A stretch of 64,000 bases of DNA from Solimonas aquatica (GCF_900111015.1 NZ_FOFS01000012.1:62001-126000); one strand, 5' to 3'; positions 26,158 through 37,360 are shown, counted from the stretch's first letter. The notes: a model not told the origin generated them from the letters alone. Made by a program: numbers and translations.

Positions 26158-27837
26158 GTGAACACCTTTGTCCAGGCCCGCCAGTTTCTGCTCGATCATC
26201 GCGAGGACTATCAGGCTGCCTATGCCGGGTTTCGCTGGCCGCGGCTGCAGCAGTTCAACTGGGCGCTGGATTACTTCGATGTGCTGGCCCAGGACAATGC
26301 CGCGCCGGCGCTGTGGATCGTGGACGAAGACGGCAGCGAGCACCGCCATACCTACGCCGAGCTGTCGCGGCTTTCCAGTCAGGCGGCCAACTGGCTGCGC
26401 GCGCAGGGCGTGCGCCGCGGCGACCGCGTGCTGCTGATGCTGGGCAACGAGCCGGCGCTGTGGCAGGCGATGCTGGGCCTGATGAAGCTGGGCGCGGTGG
26501 TGATTCCGGCCACCACGCTGCTGACACCGGAAGATCTGCAAGACCGCTTCGAGCGCGCCCGGGTCGGCCATGTGATCGTCGGCGCGGCGCAGATTGCGAA
26601 GTTCGAGGCCTTCCCGGGGCCGTATACGCGCATCGTGGTCGGCGAGGCGCCCGCGCCCTGGCGCAGCTTCGCCCAGGCACAGAACGCCAGCGCGCAGTTC
26701 ACGGCCGATGCGCCCACGCAGGCCAGCGATCCGCTGCTGCTCTACTTCACCTCGGGCACCACCTCCAAGCCCAAGCTGGTGCTGCACAGCCACCAGAGCT
26801 ATCCGGTGGGGCATCTGTCCACCATGTACTGGCTGGGCCTGAAGCCTGGCGACATTCATCTCAACATCTCGTCGCCGGGCTGGGCCAAGCACGCCTGGAG
26901 CTGCTTCTTCGCGCCCTGGAACGCCGGCGCCTGTGTGTTCATCTTCAACTACCAGCGCTTCCACGCTCCGCAGCTGCTGGAGACGCTGGTGCGTTACGGC
27001 GTCAGCTCGCTGTGCGCGCCGCCCACGGTCTGGCGCATGCTGGTGCAGGAGGATCTGCAGGCCTATGCCGTGCGCCTGCGCGAGCTGATCGGCGCCGGCG
27101 AGCCGCTCAATCCGGAAATCATCGATCGCGTGCGCCAGGCCTGGGGCATCACCATCCGCGACGGTTTCGGCCAGACCGAGACCACCGCGCAGATCGGCAA
27201 TTCACCGGCGCAGCGCGTGAAGTCCGGCGCCATGGGCCGGCCGCTGCCTGGTTTCGAGATCGCCCTGCTGGACGCCGACGGCAATCCGCGCGAGGAAGGC
27301 GAGATCGCCATCCGCCTCAAGGACAGACCCTTGGGGCTGACCATCGGCTACGACGGCGATGCCGCGCGCAGCGCCGCCGCACTGGGCGGCGCGTACTACC
27401 GCACCGGCGACATCGCCATGCGGGACGGCGAGGGTTACTACACCTATGTGGGCCGTGCCGACGATGTCTTCAAATCCTCGGACTACCGCATCAGCCCCTT
27501 CGAGGTGGAGAGCGTGCTGATCGAGCATCCGGCCGTGGCCGAGGCGGCCGTGGTGCCCAGCCCCGATGACCTGCGCCTCTCGGTGCCCAAGGCCTTCGTG
27601 ATGCTGCGGCATGGGCACGTGGCTTCGCCGGAGCTGGCCGCCGACATCCTGGCCTTCACCGCCGCACGGCTGGCGCCGTACAAGCGCATCCGCCGCCTGG
27701 AATTCGCGGAGCTGCCGAAAACCATTTCCGGCAAGATCCGCCGCGTGGAACTGCGCGTGCAGGAGATGCAGCGCCAGGACGAGCGACGTCGCGCGCAGGA
27801 ATTCTGGGAACAGGATTTTGCCGGACGCGTGTCATAG
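26158..27837 (+). CDS. Acyl-CoA synthetase (AMP-forming, ACSM/benzoate-CoA ligase-like)
   Basis: A 559-aa ATP-dependent ligase that activates a carboxylic acid with CoA. The GTG at 26158 was chosen over one 42 bases upstream because it has GGAGAG at the right distance and gives the family start VNTFVQARQFLLDHREDY. Adenylation motifs: LLYFTSGTTSKPKLVLHSH (P-loop), DGFGQTETTA, YYRTGDIAMRDGEGYYTYVGRADDVFKSS, and the C-terminal catalytic lysine in PKTISGKIRRVELR. Relatives act on medium-chain or aromatic acids. It follows the alkylsulfatase in the same direction with a 79-bp gap holding an inverted repeat, so it may have its own control. Confidence 0.92.
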   Translation: MNTFVQARQFLLDHREDYQAAYAGFRWPRLQQFNWALDYFDVLAQDNAAPALWIVDEDGSEHRHTYAELSRLSSQAANWLRAQGVRRGDRVLLMLGNEPALWQAMLGLMKLGAVVIPATTLLTPEDLQDRFERARVGHVIVGAAQIAKFEAFPGPYTRIVVGEAPAPWRSFAQAQNASAQFTADAPTQASDPLLLYFTSGTTSKPKLVLHSHQSYPVGHLSTMYWLGLKPGDIHLNISSPGWAKHAWSCFFAPWNAGACVFIFNYQRFHAPQLLETLVRYGVSSLCAPPTVWRMLVQEDLQAYAVRLRELIGAGEPLNPEIIDRVRQAWGITIRDGFGQTETTAQIGNSPAQRVKSGAMGRPLPGFEIALLDADGNPREEGEIAIRLKDRPLGLTIGYDGDAARSAAALGGAYYRTGDIAMRDGEGYYTYVGRADDVFKSSDYRISPFEVESVLIEHPAVAEAAVVPSPDDLRLSVPKAFVMLRHGHVASPELAADILAFTAARLAPYKRIRRLEFAELPKTISGKIRRVELRVQEMQRQDERRRAQEFWEQDFAGRVS

Positions 27838-27950
27838 CCGGCGCTGTCCGTCGCCTGCGCTCGCGCAGCGGCACTGCGGCACAGTTGCGCCACGCCGCGC
27901 AGTGCGAGGATCGGCCTCGCCATCACCCAGCCAAGGAGTGCTGACTCGCC

Positions 27951-28883
27951 ATGCTCACCGCCACGCAAAAAAAGACCGCGCAGGCCATCGTCAACATTTT
28001 TGAGACCGGCGTCGCGCTGGGCGAGTACGGTGATGTCACGCTCATTGCCGGCGACACCGGTCATCTCACCTTCGGCCGCTCGCAGACCACGCTGGGCTCG
28101 GGCAATCTCGCCATGCTGCTGGCGCGCTACTGCGCCAATGCCGGCGCGCGCTTTTCCGCGCAGCTCAAACCTTATCTGCCGCGTTTCGAGGCCTGTGATC
28201 TGAGCCTGGATCACGAGCCGCATCTGCACAACATCCTGCGCGCCAGCGCCGACGATCCGGTGATGCGCGAGACCCAGGATGTGTTCTTCGACGAGGTCTA
28301 CTGGGCGGCGGCCGAGCGCGCCGCCAAGTCGCTGGGCATCGTCACGCCGCTGGGCATGGCGGTGGTGTACGACAGCATGGTGCATGGCGCCTTCAAGCTG
28401 ATCCGCGACCGCACCAATGCCAAGTGCGGCAGCCCGGGCAGCGCCGGTGAGCAGGCCTGGATCAGCGAATACGTGGCGCAGCGCGACGCCTGGCTGCGCA
28501 ACAATCCGCGCGCCGATCTGCGCGGCACCGTGTATCGCATGGAAGCGATGCGGCGCCTGATCGAGCTCAAGGAGTGGGGCCTGGATCTGCCGCTGGTGGT
28601 GCGCGGCGTGGAAGTGTCCGCCGCCGCGCTCAGCGCCACACCGCCGCACTGCTACGACGGCCCCGCGCCCGGCAGCCGCGCGCTGGGTCTGCAGAGTCCG
28701 CTGGCGCGCGGCCTGGACGTGCGCCTGCTGCAGCTTGGCCTTTCCGCGCAGGGCGCCGAGATCAAGGCCGATGGGGTGTTCGGCAAGAGCAGCGGCGAAC
28801 ACATCAAGACGTATCAAAAGAAGAAAGGCCTGCCGCCGACCGGCATTGCCGATGCGGCGCTGGTGCTGGAGATCGTCGGCTGA
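27951..28883 (+). CDS. GH46 (chitosanase)-like protein with C-terminal peptidoglycan-binding domain
   Basis: A 310-aa two-domain protein. Residues 1-230 look like a GH46 chitosanase-type fold: IVNIFETG with Glu18, then Asp35 in AGDTGHLTFGRSQTTLGSG, at about the spacing of the catalytic Glu/Asp pair of Streptomyces chitosanase, and VVYDSMVHGAFKLIRDRTN in the place of the conserved late helix. Residues about 240-308 are a PG_binding_1 domain (LARGLDVRLLQLGLSAQGAEIKADGVFGKSSGEHIKTYQKKKGLPPTG). No signal peptide is present, so it is cytoplasmic unless exported by a secretion system or holin. It may cut cell-wall glycan. The fold is moderately sure; the substrate is not. Confidence 0.65.
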   Translation: MLTATQKKTAQAIVNIFETGVALGEYGDVTLIAGDTGHLTFGRSQTTLGSGNLAMLLARYCANAGARFSAQLKPYLPRFEACDLSLDHEPHLHNILRASADDPVMRETQDVFFDEVYWAAAERAAKSLGIVTPLGMAVVYDSMVHGAFKLIRDRTNAKCGSPGSAGEQAWISEYVAQRDAWLRNNPRADLRGTVYRMEAMRRLIELKEWGLDLPLVVRGVEVSAAALSATPPHCYDGPAPGSRALGLQSPLARGLDVRLLQLGLSAQGAEIKADGVFGKSSGEHIKTYQKKKGLPPTGIADAALVLEIVG

Positions 28884-28980
28884 TGGCCTGCGCGCTGGTG
28901 CACCTGGACGTGCAAGCTGCACTGGCATTCCCTGGTAGGCGCCCGCATAGTGTGACGGGATCCGTAGCGGAGCGGTGTCG

Positions 28981-29619
<639 letters not shown>

Positions 29620-29631
29620 GCGGCGCGAGGC

Positions 29632-30345
29632 TTACTGCAGTTCCTGCGCCGCATAGTTCTCGCCGATCGACATCGCGCAGATGCGCGACAGATGCGTGTA
29701 AGGCAGGCCGGTTTCATCGGCCCAGTGATTGAACTGCGCCTGCACCCGCGCCAGATCGCCTTTCGACTTCACCTCCGGCGCGATATCCAGACCGGCATCG
29801 CGCAGACAGGCAACCACGTCGCCCGACAGCACGAAGCCATCCCAGCCCAGAAAGCGCAGCAGCATCTGGCCGGTGTTGCCGCCCAGGCGGCTGCCGCGTC
29901 GCGCCAGCGTGGCCAGCAGACCGATCTGATCGGAAGCCGGCCAGCTCGCGAGAAAACGGCCGAAGCTGTCGTGCTCCTGGGCGATGGCGCAGACGAAGCG
30001 CGCGTTGTCGCGCACCGCGAGGATCTTGGCGCTGTTGCGCACGATGCGCGTATCAGCCTTGAGCTTGGTCCAGAAGGCGTCCGGCCGGGTCGCCAGCTTG
30101 TCCGGATCGAAGCCGAGAAAAGCCTGCTCGAAACCCGGCCATTTCGCATCGATCACCCGCCACGCGAAGCCGGCGCAGAACACCCGCTTGCTCATTTGCG
30201 CCAGCACCGCCGCGTCGGAAAGCTGCGCCAGGGCCTTGCGCTTGGCCACCACCGGCAACAGCTTCTTGAGCGCCTTGGCGCCGCCCTTGCGTGCTTCGGC
30301 GCGCGCGCGGATCGGGGCAAATGGAATGCTGCGCGTGCTGCTCAT
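29632..30345 (-). CDS. DNA-3-methyladenine glycosylase I (Tag)-like protein
   Basis: A 237-aa helix-hairpin-helix base-excision protein of the Tag family, which removes alkylated purines from DNA. Family features: MSKRVFCAGFAWRVIDAKWPGFEQAFLGFDPDKLA (matches the Tag FxxGxSWxxIxxKRxxFxxAFxxF region), IVRNSAKILAVRDNARF, and a late HhH-like GGNTGQMLLRFLGWDGFVLSGDVVACLRDAG. The zinc-snap cysteines of E. coli Tag are not obvious, so this is a divergent branch. The start at 30345 has GGGGAG upstream. It lies just downstream of the tRNA gene on the same strand. Confidence 0.72.
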   Translation of the reverse strand: MSSTRSIPFAPIRARAEARKGGAKALKKLLPVVAKRKALAQLSDAAVLAQMSKRVFCAGFAWRVIDAKWPGFEQAFLGFDPDKLATRPDAFWTKLKADTRIVRNSAKILAVRDNARFVCAIAQEHDSFGRFLASWPASDQIGLLATLARRGSRLGGNTGQMLLRFLGWDGFVLSGDVVACLRDAGLDIAPEVKSKGDLARVQAQFNHWADETGLPYTHLSRICAMSIGENYAAQELQ

Positions 30346-30412
30346 GCTTGCTGGCTCCCCGATGCGCATAAAGCCGCGCCGCAGCATGTCAGGCGGCCGG
30401 ATTTCCCTTGAG

Positions 30413-30489
<77 letters not shown>

Positions 30490-30558
30490 GGTCTGCGCGG
30501 CGCGCCATCTTAAGGCCTCGGCGGAGGAAATCGAAGAAGGTCGCGCGCGGCGCGGCCC

Positions 30559-31881
30559 TCAGGCCAGCGGCAGCTCGATGCGCACGCGCAAGCCGCCTTC
30601 GCGACGGTTCTGCGCGAGGATGCGGCCGTGCAGGGCTTCGATCACGCGCTTGCTGATCGCCAGGCCCAGGCCGTAGCCGCCGCTTTCGCGCTCGCGGGCG
30701 CGGGAGACGCGTACGAAGGGTTCGAACACCGCTTCGAGCTGGTCCTCGGGAATGCCCGGGCCCTGGTCCTCGATGTCGATCAGCGCGCACTGCCGCTCGC
30801 TGCGCAGGCGTAGGCTCACCCGGCTGTGCTCGGGCGCGTGGCGCAGGGCGTTGCGCAGCACGTTTTCGATGGCGCTGTGCAGCAGATTGGCCTGCGCCTT
30901 CACCTGCAGGCCGGGCGACAGCTCGCTGAGCACTTCGATGTGGCGCGCGGCGGCTTCGAAGCGGGCGTCCTCGCAGATGCTTTCCAGCAGCTCGTCCAAT
31001 GCCAGCTGTTCTTCGCTGGCGGCGGTGTTCTGGTGCTCCAGTCGTGCCAGCAGGATCAGCTGGCCGATCAGCTCGTCCAGGCGGGCGGTTTCCTGTTCGA
31101 TGCGATCGAAGTGCTGCGCCTGATGGGTGTCGCGCGCCAGCTCGGTGGCGATCTGCAGGCGCGCTAGGGGCGAGCGCAGCTCGTGCGAGACATCGCGCAG
31201 CAGCTGGCGCTGCGCTTCGATCAGGCGTTGCAGGTGCTCGGCCATGAGATTGAAGTCCTGCGCCAGTTCACCGATCTCGTCGCGACGCGCGACCACGCCG
31301 GCCGGGATGCGCGCCGTCAGCTGGCCCTTGGCCACCGCGCGGCTGGCTTCGCGCAGCGCGCCGATCGGCTGGGTGAGACGCCGCGCCAGATACCAGGCCA
31401 GGATGCTCATCACGGCGATGCCGATGCTGATCAGCAGCAGGGTGTCCATGCGGCGCATGTCGTCGCCGCGCGGCGGCGGCAGCACGGCAATCCAGCGGTA
31501 GCGGCGCCCGTCTTCGGCAATCACCGTGGTGGAACGCAGGATGCCGCCGCCGGGCAGCAGCACGCCGCTGCGGCTTTCGCTGACGGCCGCCAGGGCCTCA
31601 CGCAGCCGTGGCGGCGGGGTCAGGCCGCGTTCCACCACCGGCAGCCCGCGCTCGTCGAGCAGCATGCGCCAGATGCCGTCGTTGCGGCGCATGTGCCGCA
31701 GCCAGTGTTCCAGTGCCTCGTCGCCGAGCTGCAGCTGCTGCAGCGCCAGCTGGGCCTCTTCGCGACCGTCGTACTCGTTCTGGCGCAGGCGCCAGAGCTG
31801 CGCGCCGATGGCGAAGCTGATCAGCACCGTGGCGACGATGGCCAGGCTGAAGAACAGGGTGAGGCGGGCGCGCAGACGCAT
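30559..31881 (-). CDS. cpxA: CpxA-like envelope-stress sensor histidine kinase
   Basis: A 440-aa inner-membrane kinase. Two membrane helices (about 8-28 and 146-165) flank a periplasmic sensor of about 115 residues. HAMP (about 166-220) leads into the H box LLRDVSHELRSPLARL (His233), then the N box ENVLRNALRHAP, DQGPGIPEDQLEAVFEPF and GGYGLGLAISKRVIE. It should phosphorylate the regulator encoded 6 bp upstream. The Cpx assignment rests on domain layout, the neighbouring CpxP/Spy-type gene and a perfect CpxR box in the cluster. A different OmpR/EnvZ-class pair cannot be fully excluded. Confidence 0.88.
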   Translation of the reverse strand: MRLRARLTLFFSLAIVATVLISFAIGAQLWRLRQNEYDGREEAQLALQQLQLGDEALEHWLRHMRRNDGIWRMLLDERGLPVVERGLTPPPRLREALAAVSESRSGVLLPGGGILRSTTVIAEDGRRYRWIAVLPPPRGDDMRRMDTLLLISIGIAVMSILAWYLARRLTQPIGALREASRAVAKGQLTARIPAGVVARRDEIGELAQDFNLMAEHLQRLIEAQRQLLRDVSHELRSPLARLQIATELARDTHQAQHFDRIEQETARLDELIGQLILLARLEHQNTAASEEQLALDELLESICEDARFEAAARHIEVLSELSPGLQVKAQANLLHSAIENVLRNALRHAPEHSRVSLRLRSERQCALIDIEDQGPGIPEDQLEAVFEPFVRVSRARERESGGYGLGLAISKRVIEALHGRILAQNRREGGLRVRIELPLA

Positions 31882-31887
31882 GAGTGC

Positions 31888-32583
31888 TCAGCCGGGCCTG
31901 GCGTAGAGATAACCGCGATTGCGCACCGAGCGCAGGCGCGCGCTGCCGTCGCCGTGCGGACCCAGCTTCTGGCGCAGACGGCTGATGTGCATGTCGATGG
32001 AGCGGTCGAAGCTGCCGAGGCGGCGGTTGAGCGCGCGCTTGGACAGTTCTTCCTTGTTGACGATCTCGCCGGCCTGCTCGACCAGCACGCGCAGCACGTC
32101 GAATTCGGCACCGGTGAGGTCCACGGCGCGGCCGTCGACGCGCACGCCGCGCGAGGCCGGCTGCAGCTCCAGATCGCCGCAACGCAGCGGCGCCAGCTCC
32201 GCACCGGCCAGCTGCGTGCGGCGCAGCACCGCGCGCAGCCGGGCCGCCAGCTCGCGCGGGTTGCAGGGCTTGGCCACGTAGTCGTCGGCGCCCAGCTCCA
32301 GGCCGACGATGCGGTCGACGTCCTCGCCGCGCGCGGTGAGCATCACCACCGGAATGCGGTGGCTGGCGCGCAGCTTTTCCAGCACCTGGAAGCCGTCGGC
32401 CTTGGGCATCATCACGTCCAGCACCAGGGCCGCATGGCCGCCGCGCTCCACGGCCGCGATCGCCGCCTGGCCGTCGTGCACGGCGGTGACGGCGAAGCCC
32501 TGGCCGCGCAGGTATTCGCCGAGCAGCTCGCAGAAGCCGGTGTCGTCGTCGGCGAGCAGGATCGGAATGCTGGCGTCGTTCAT
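31888..32583 (-). CDS. cpxR: CpxR-like OmpR-family response regulator
   Basis: A 231-aa two-domain regulator. The receiver has the acid pocket ADDD (11-14), phospho-acceptor Asp56 in LVLDVMMPKADGF, the switch VVMLTAR and the Lys in YVAKPCNPREL. The C-terminal winged helix (about 130-228) has LTGAEFDVLRVLVEQAGEIVNKEELSKRALNRRLGSFDRSIDMHISRLRQKLG. In E. coli CpxR binds GTAAA-N5-GTAAA, and an exact copy lies upstream of the cpxP-like gene in this cluster. That strongly supports the assignment. It is cotranscribed with the kinase gene (6-bp gap). Confidence 0.92.
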   Translation of the reverse strand: MNDASIPILLADDDTGFCELLGEYLRGQGFAVTAVHDGQAAIAAVERGGHAALVLDVMMPKADGFQVLEKLRASHRIPVVMLTARGEDVDRIVGLELGADDYVAKPCNPRELAARLRAVLRRTQLAGAELAPLRCGDLELQPASRGVRVDGRAVDLTGAEFDVLRVLVEQAGEIVNKEELSKRALNRRLGSFDRSIDMHISRLRQKLGPHGDGSARLRSVRNRGYLYARPG

Positions 32584-32776
32584 GCGCGGGGCTGGAAACA
32601 GGGCGCGGACACCTTAGAACCTATCCGTGAATTGCGCACGTCTGCGACGGAGGCCCCAGTAAAACCAACTGGGCCGCAGGGCAGGGCGGCAGACGCGCCG
32701 CTTGGTGATTCCAAGCCAGCGGCGGCGGCCGGACGCAGCCACCACCGCAAGCCGCCCGCAGGCCCGAGCCCGGGGC

Positions 32777-33370
32777 TCAGGAGCGGTCCTCGCCGTCGCG
32801 GCGGTGCTCGCGGCGCTCTTGCAACTGTTCGCGGCGCTCCGCCAGACGCGACTGCAGGGTCTTGGCCTGTTCCGGGCTCAGCTGCGCCACCAGTTCGGCG
32901 GTGACGCGGGCGTCGAAGCGCAGGGTTTCCTGGGCCAGACCGGCGGCGTCCCCGGCCAGCTTGTCGACCTTCTTGCGGTAGTCCGGCGCCAGCGGGTCCA
33001 GATCGGCGAAGGCCTCGTGCAGGGCGAAGCGGCGTGCCATCAGCTCGCGATGCGGCGCGCGGTTCTTCTGCATCAGCTCGTGGATCTTGTCGCGCTGCGC
33101 CTGGCTCAGGTCCAGACCGCGCAGCAGGCGCAGCACCGGCGCGCCTTCCGGCCCGGGGCCGCGGTCTTCGCCGCGCCAGTGGCGCGGTCCCCGGTCGCCG
33201 CGCTCGCCGTCACGCGGGCCGTGGCAATGCGGATGCTCAGGCGGGCCGTCTGCGTCGGCCGGGGGTGCTTCAGCGCTGGGCGGCGCGGCGGCGGCCAGCG
33301 TGGAGGCGGTCAGGCTGCCGGTGCCGGCCAGGCACAGCAGCAGGACGGCAAGCGGGCGGGGGGTGTTCAT
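32777..33370 (-). CDS. CpxP/Spy family periplasmic protein
   Basis: A 197-aa exported helical protein of the Spy/CpxP type, a stress-induced chaperone and, in the case of CpxP, an inhibitor of CpxA. The ATG at 33370 opens a signal peptide (PLAVLLLCLAGTGSLTASTLAAA). A charged His/Arg/Asp-rich linker (about 45-85, with PEHPHCHGPRDGERGDRG) precedes the helical LTxxQ-like repeats LSQAQRDKIHELM and LSPEQAKTLQSRL. The His-rich linker could bind metal. It is upstream of cpxRA on the same strand, 193 bp away, and behind a CpxR box about 80-95 bp from the start, so it should be CpxR-induced. Confidence 0.85.
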   Translation of the reverse strand: MNTPRPLAVLLLCLAGTGSLTASTLAAAAPPSAEAPPADADGPPEHPHCHGPRDGERGDRGPRHWRGEDRGPGPEGAPVLRLLRGLDLSQAQRDKIHELMQKNRAPHRELMARRFALHEAFADLDPLAPDYRKKVDKLAGDAAGLAQETLRFDARVTAELVAQLSPEQAKTLQSRLAERREQLQERREHRRDGEDRS

Positions 33371-33448
33371 GGTGGGGGCTCCGGTACGCCAGGTATCTAT
33401 GGCGTCCACGTTATAGGGCCGCTGCGTGCAATGATGCTCTGCCAGTTT

Positions 33449-33463
33449 GTAAAGAATGGTAAA
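33449..33463. promoter_or_regulatory. CpxR box (GTAAA-N5-GTAAA)
   Basis: An exact match to the E. coli CpxR consensus, GTAAA (33449-33453), five bases, GTAAA (33459-33463), in the 189-bp divergent region between the cpxP-like gene and the EAL gene. A TATAAC -10 for cpxP (33410-33415, minus strand) would place the box centre near -53. For the EAL promoter on the other side it would be centred near -66. It could therefore act on both. Confidence 0.82.
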
Positions 33464-33485
33464 AACCCCTCGGATGCCGGCCGGT

Positions 33486-33515
33486 TTGTGCGGCGGCGCA
33501 AACAGTCTTTACAAT
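33486..33515 (+). promoter_or_regulatory. Candidate sigma-70 promoter of the EAL/GGDEF gene
   Basis: TTGTGC (33486-33491) and TACAAT (33510-33515) are spaced 18 bp apart, with transcription expected about 35-40 bp before the ATG at 33560. The CpxR box lies 22 bp upstream of the -35. Confidence 0.55.
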
Positions 33516-33559
33516 GGTTTGGCGCGAGGTTCTGCAGGGACTTGCGAGCAGGCAGGCGC

Positions 33560-35620
33560 ATGACGATTCGGCTAAAACTGATCTTGGTACTGATCCTGGT
33601 CAACCTGGCCATTGTGCTGGCGGGACTGGTGATGGTGCCCACGCTTGATGTCGGTCGCGACATCGAGGCGCATTTGCTCGGTCGCAGCAATCGTGTGTCG
33701 ATGGCGGTACTGGTGCAGCGCGCGCTGCTGTCCCTGCATCAGGAAGCCAATTCGCTGCAGGAATCGGTGCAGGCGCAGGAAGATCCCACGCCGCATCTCG
33801 AACGTCTGCGCGCCGCCAAGACCGTGGTGGTCAGCCAGTTCGCCTTCATGCCGGTGCACGACGACGAGCCGGTGAGCGAGCTGCGGCGTTTCGTCGCCGA
33901 ACGCAGCGCGCAGCTCGATCCCCTGCTCAGCCCGCCCATCGACGAGGCGCGCGCCCGGCAGATCGGGGTGCTCGCCGATGCGCTGTTCCAGCGCACCTTC
34001 CGTGATCTCGCCGCCCTGCAGGAGCAGGATGTGGCGATGAACATGGTCAGCGTCAGCAACGGCCTGGCGCAGATGCGGCGCGGCCTGATGTTGTCGCTGA
34101 CTGCGGTGTTCGGCTGTCTGCTGCTGGTGGCCGCCACCTCGCTGCTGGCCTGGCGCCGCCTGATCGCACCGCTGGGCGTGATGTCGGCCAACCTCAACGC
34201 GGTGCTGCTGGGCCGCGAGCCGGAACTGCCCATGCGCGAGACCGCCGATGAGTTCGGCGACATCGTGCGCGCCATGCGCCGCATCCAGTCGCAGGCCGAC
34301 CAGATCCGCCGTATCGCCTATCTGGATCCGGGCACGCATCTGCCCAACCGCAACAGTCTGGAAGCCGAGCTGCGCGAGGTGCGGCGCCTGCGGCCGATCG
34401 ACGGCTCGCACGGTCTGATCGTGATCTGCCTGAATCTGTACGGCACCATCCGCTCCGGCTTCGGCCTGCGCCTGGCCGAGACCATGATGCGCAATGCCGG
34501 CGAGCGCCTGCGCAACCTCGATCCCCTGCCCACGCAGGTGTTCCGCATGGACTCCGACATTCTCGCGGTGCTGGTGGACCGCGGCAGTGCCGAGGCGGTG
34601 ACCCGCGCCGATCTCAAGCGCGTCGCGGCCGAGGCCATCAAGCGTCTCTCGCAGCCGCTGGAGGTGGACGAGCAGCGCTTCCTGGTCGAGCCCAGCGCCG
34701 GCGCCGCCAATTACCCGGACGACGCCCGCGACCCCGAGGAATACATCAACGTCTGCCTGGAGGCCCTGCGTCTGGCGCGCGGCGACGGCAGCGGTCATCT
34801 GCGTTTCGGCGAGCGCGGCCATACCCACCGCCTGCGCCGCCATCTGGCGCTGGCCGAGCAGATCCGCAGCGGCCTGCGCGAAGGCCAGTTCGTGCCCTAT
34901 TTCCAGCCCATCGTCGACGTGGCGCGGCGCAAGGTGATTGGCGTGGAAACCCTGGTGCGCTGGCGCCAGCCGGACGGCCGCGTGATTCTGCCGGCGGAAT
35001 TCATTCCCATCGCCGAAAACTCCGATCTGATCGAGGAAATGACCCGCAGCGTGCTGGGCCGCGCCTGCCGCAGCGCCCGGGTCTGGCGCGAGCAGGGGCT
35101 GGAGATCACCCTGGGCTTCAACCTCTCGGCGCGCATGCTGCGCATCAACGTCATCGATACCATCCGCCGCGTGCTGCAGGAGACGCAGCTGCCGGCGGAG
35201 CTGCTGGCGGCGGAAATCACCGAGACGGCCTTGATGGGCAATGTCGAGGACGTGGGCGCGGTGGTGTCCGGCATGCACGGCATGGGCCTGCGCATCGTGC
35301 TGGACGATTTCGGCACCGGTTATTCCTCGCTGGCGCATCTGAACCGCTTTGCCGTCGACGGGCTGAAGATCGATCATGGCCTGATGCGTGACGCCACCCG
35401 CGAGCGCCGCTCGCAGGAAATCATCCGCAGCATGGTGGATCTGGCCAGCCGGCTGGAGCTGTCGCTGGTGGTGGAGGGCGTGGAGAGCGAGGACGATCTG
35501 CGCCTGATGCAGAAGCTCGGCTGCCGGCGCATGCAGGGCTTCTTCTTCACCCGCGCCCTGCCGGAAGAGCAGATCATCGACTGGCTGCGCGGCTACGAGG
35601 CCGGCATTCTGGCGGCCTGA
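33560..35620 (+). CDS. Membrane c-di-GMP phosphodiesterase with degenerate GGDEF and EAL domains
   Basis: A 686-aa inner-membrane protein. Two membrane helices (about 7-27 and 178-198) flank a periplasmic four-helix-like sensor; a HAMP-like linker and coiled coil follow. The GGDEF domain (about 250-430) lacks the signature: FRMDSDILAVLV stands where R-x-G-G-D-E-F is expected, so cyclase activity is not expected. The EAL domain (about 435-680) keeps the metal and catalytic set: GVETLVRWR (EAL reads ETL), FNLSARML, AAEITETALM, LDDFGTGYSSLAHL, LKIDHGLM and VVEGVES. Degradation of c-di-GMP is therefore likely. It shares a CpxR-box region with the cpxP-like gene. Confidence 0.9.
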   Translation: MTIRLKLILVLILVNLAIVLAGLVMVPTLDVGRDIEAHLLGRSNRVSMAVLVQRALLSLHQEANSLQESVQAQEDPTPHLERLRAAKTVVVSQFAFMPVHDDEPVSELRRFVAERSAQLDPLLSPPIDEARARQIGVLADALFQRTFRDLAALQEQDVAMNMVSVSNGLAQMRRGLMLSLTAVFGCLLLVAATSLLAWRRLIAPLGVMSANLNAVLLGREPELPMRETADEFGDIVRAMRRIQSQADQIRRIAYLDPGTHLPNRNSLEAELREVRRLRPIDGSHGLIVICLNLYGTIRSGFGLRLAETMMRNAGERLRNLDPLPTQVFRMDSDILAVLVDRGSAEAVTRADLKRVAAEAIKRLSQPLEVDEQRFLVEPSAGAANYPDDARDPEEYINVCLEALRLARGDGSGHLRFGERGHTHRLRRHLALAEQIRSGLREGQFVPYFQPIVDVARRKVIGVETLVRWRQPDGRVILPAEFIPIAENSDLIEEMTRSVLGRACRSARVWREQGLEITLGFNLSARMLRINVIDTIRRVLQETQLPAELLAAEITETALMGNVEDVGAVVSGMHGMGLRIVLDDFGTGYSSLAHLNRFAVDGLKIDHGLMRDATRERRSQEIIRSMVDLASRLELSLVVEGVESEDDLRLMQKLGCRRMQGFFFTRALPEEQIIDWLRGYEAGILAA

Positions 35621-35733
35621 GGCGCTGCGCCGAGGCCAAAACCAAAAGGAATCGCGCCAAGGCGCGCACGCCTTGCGCCGCTGCGTGATTCTTGCGCTTC
35701 AGCCGTTTGGCCCCCGGCCTGGCGGCGGGGCGG

Positions 35734-35739
35734 TACAAT
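35734..35739 (+). promoter_or_regulatory. TACAAT -10-like element abutting the prfC start
   Basis: TACAAT lies 11 bases before the prfC ATG (35750), which would give a leader of only a few bases. The same arrangement recurs before the ParB-like gene (TACAAT 44965-44970, ATG 44977). No good -35 at 17 bp is visible for either. Confidence 0.35.
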
Positions 35740-35749
35740 GCGCGCCGCC

Positions 35750-37360
<1,611 letters not shown>

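Noticed and set aside
32655-32673. CCCAGT-N7-ACTGGG hairpin between the cpxP- and cpxR-like genes as a terminator
   Set aside because: Short stem, no T tract, and the genes are probably coexpressed.
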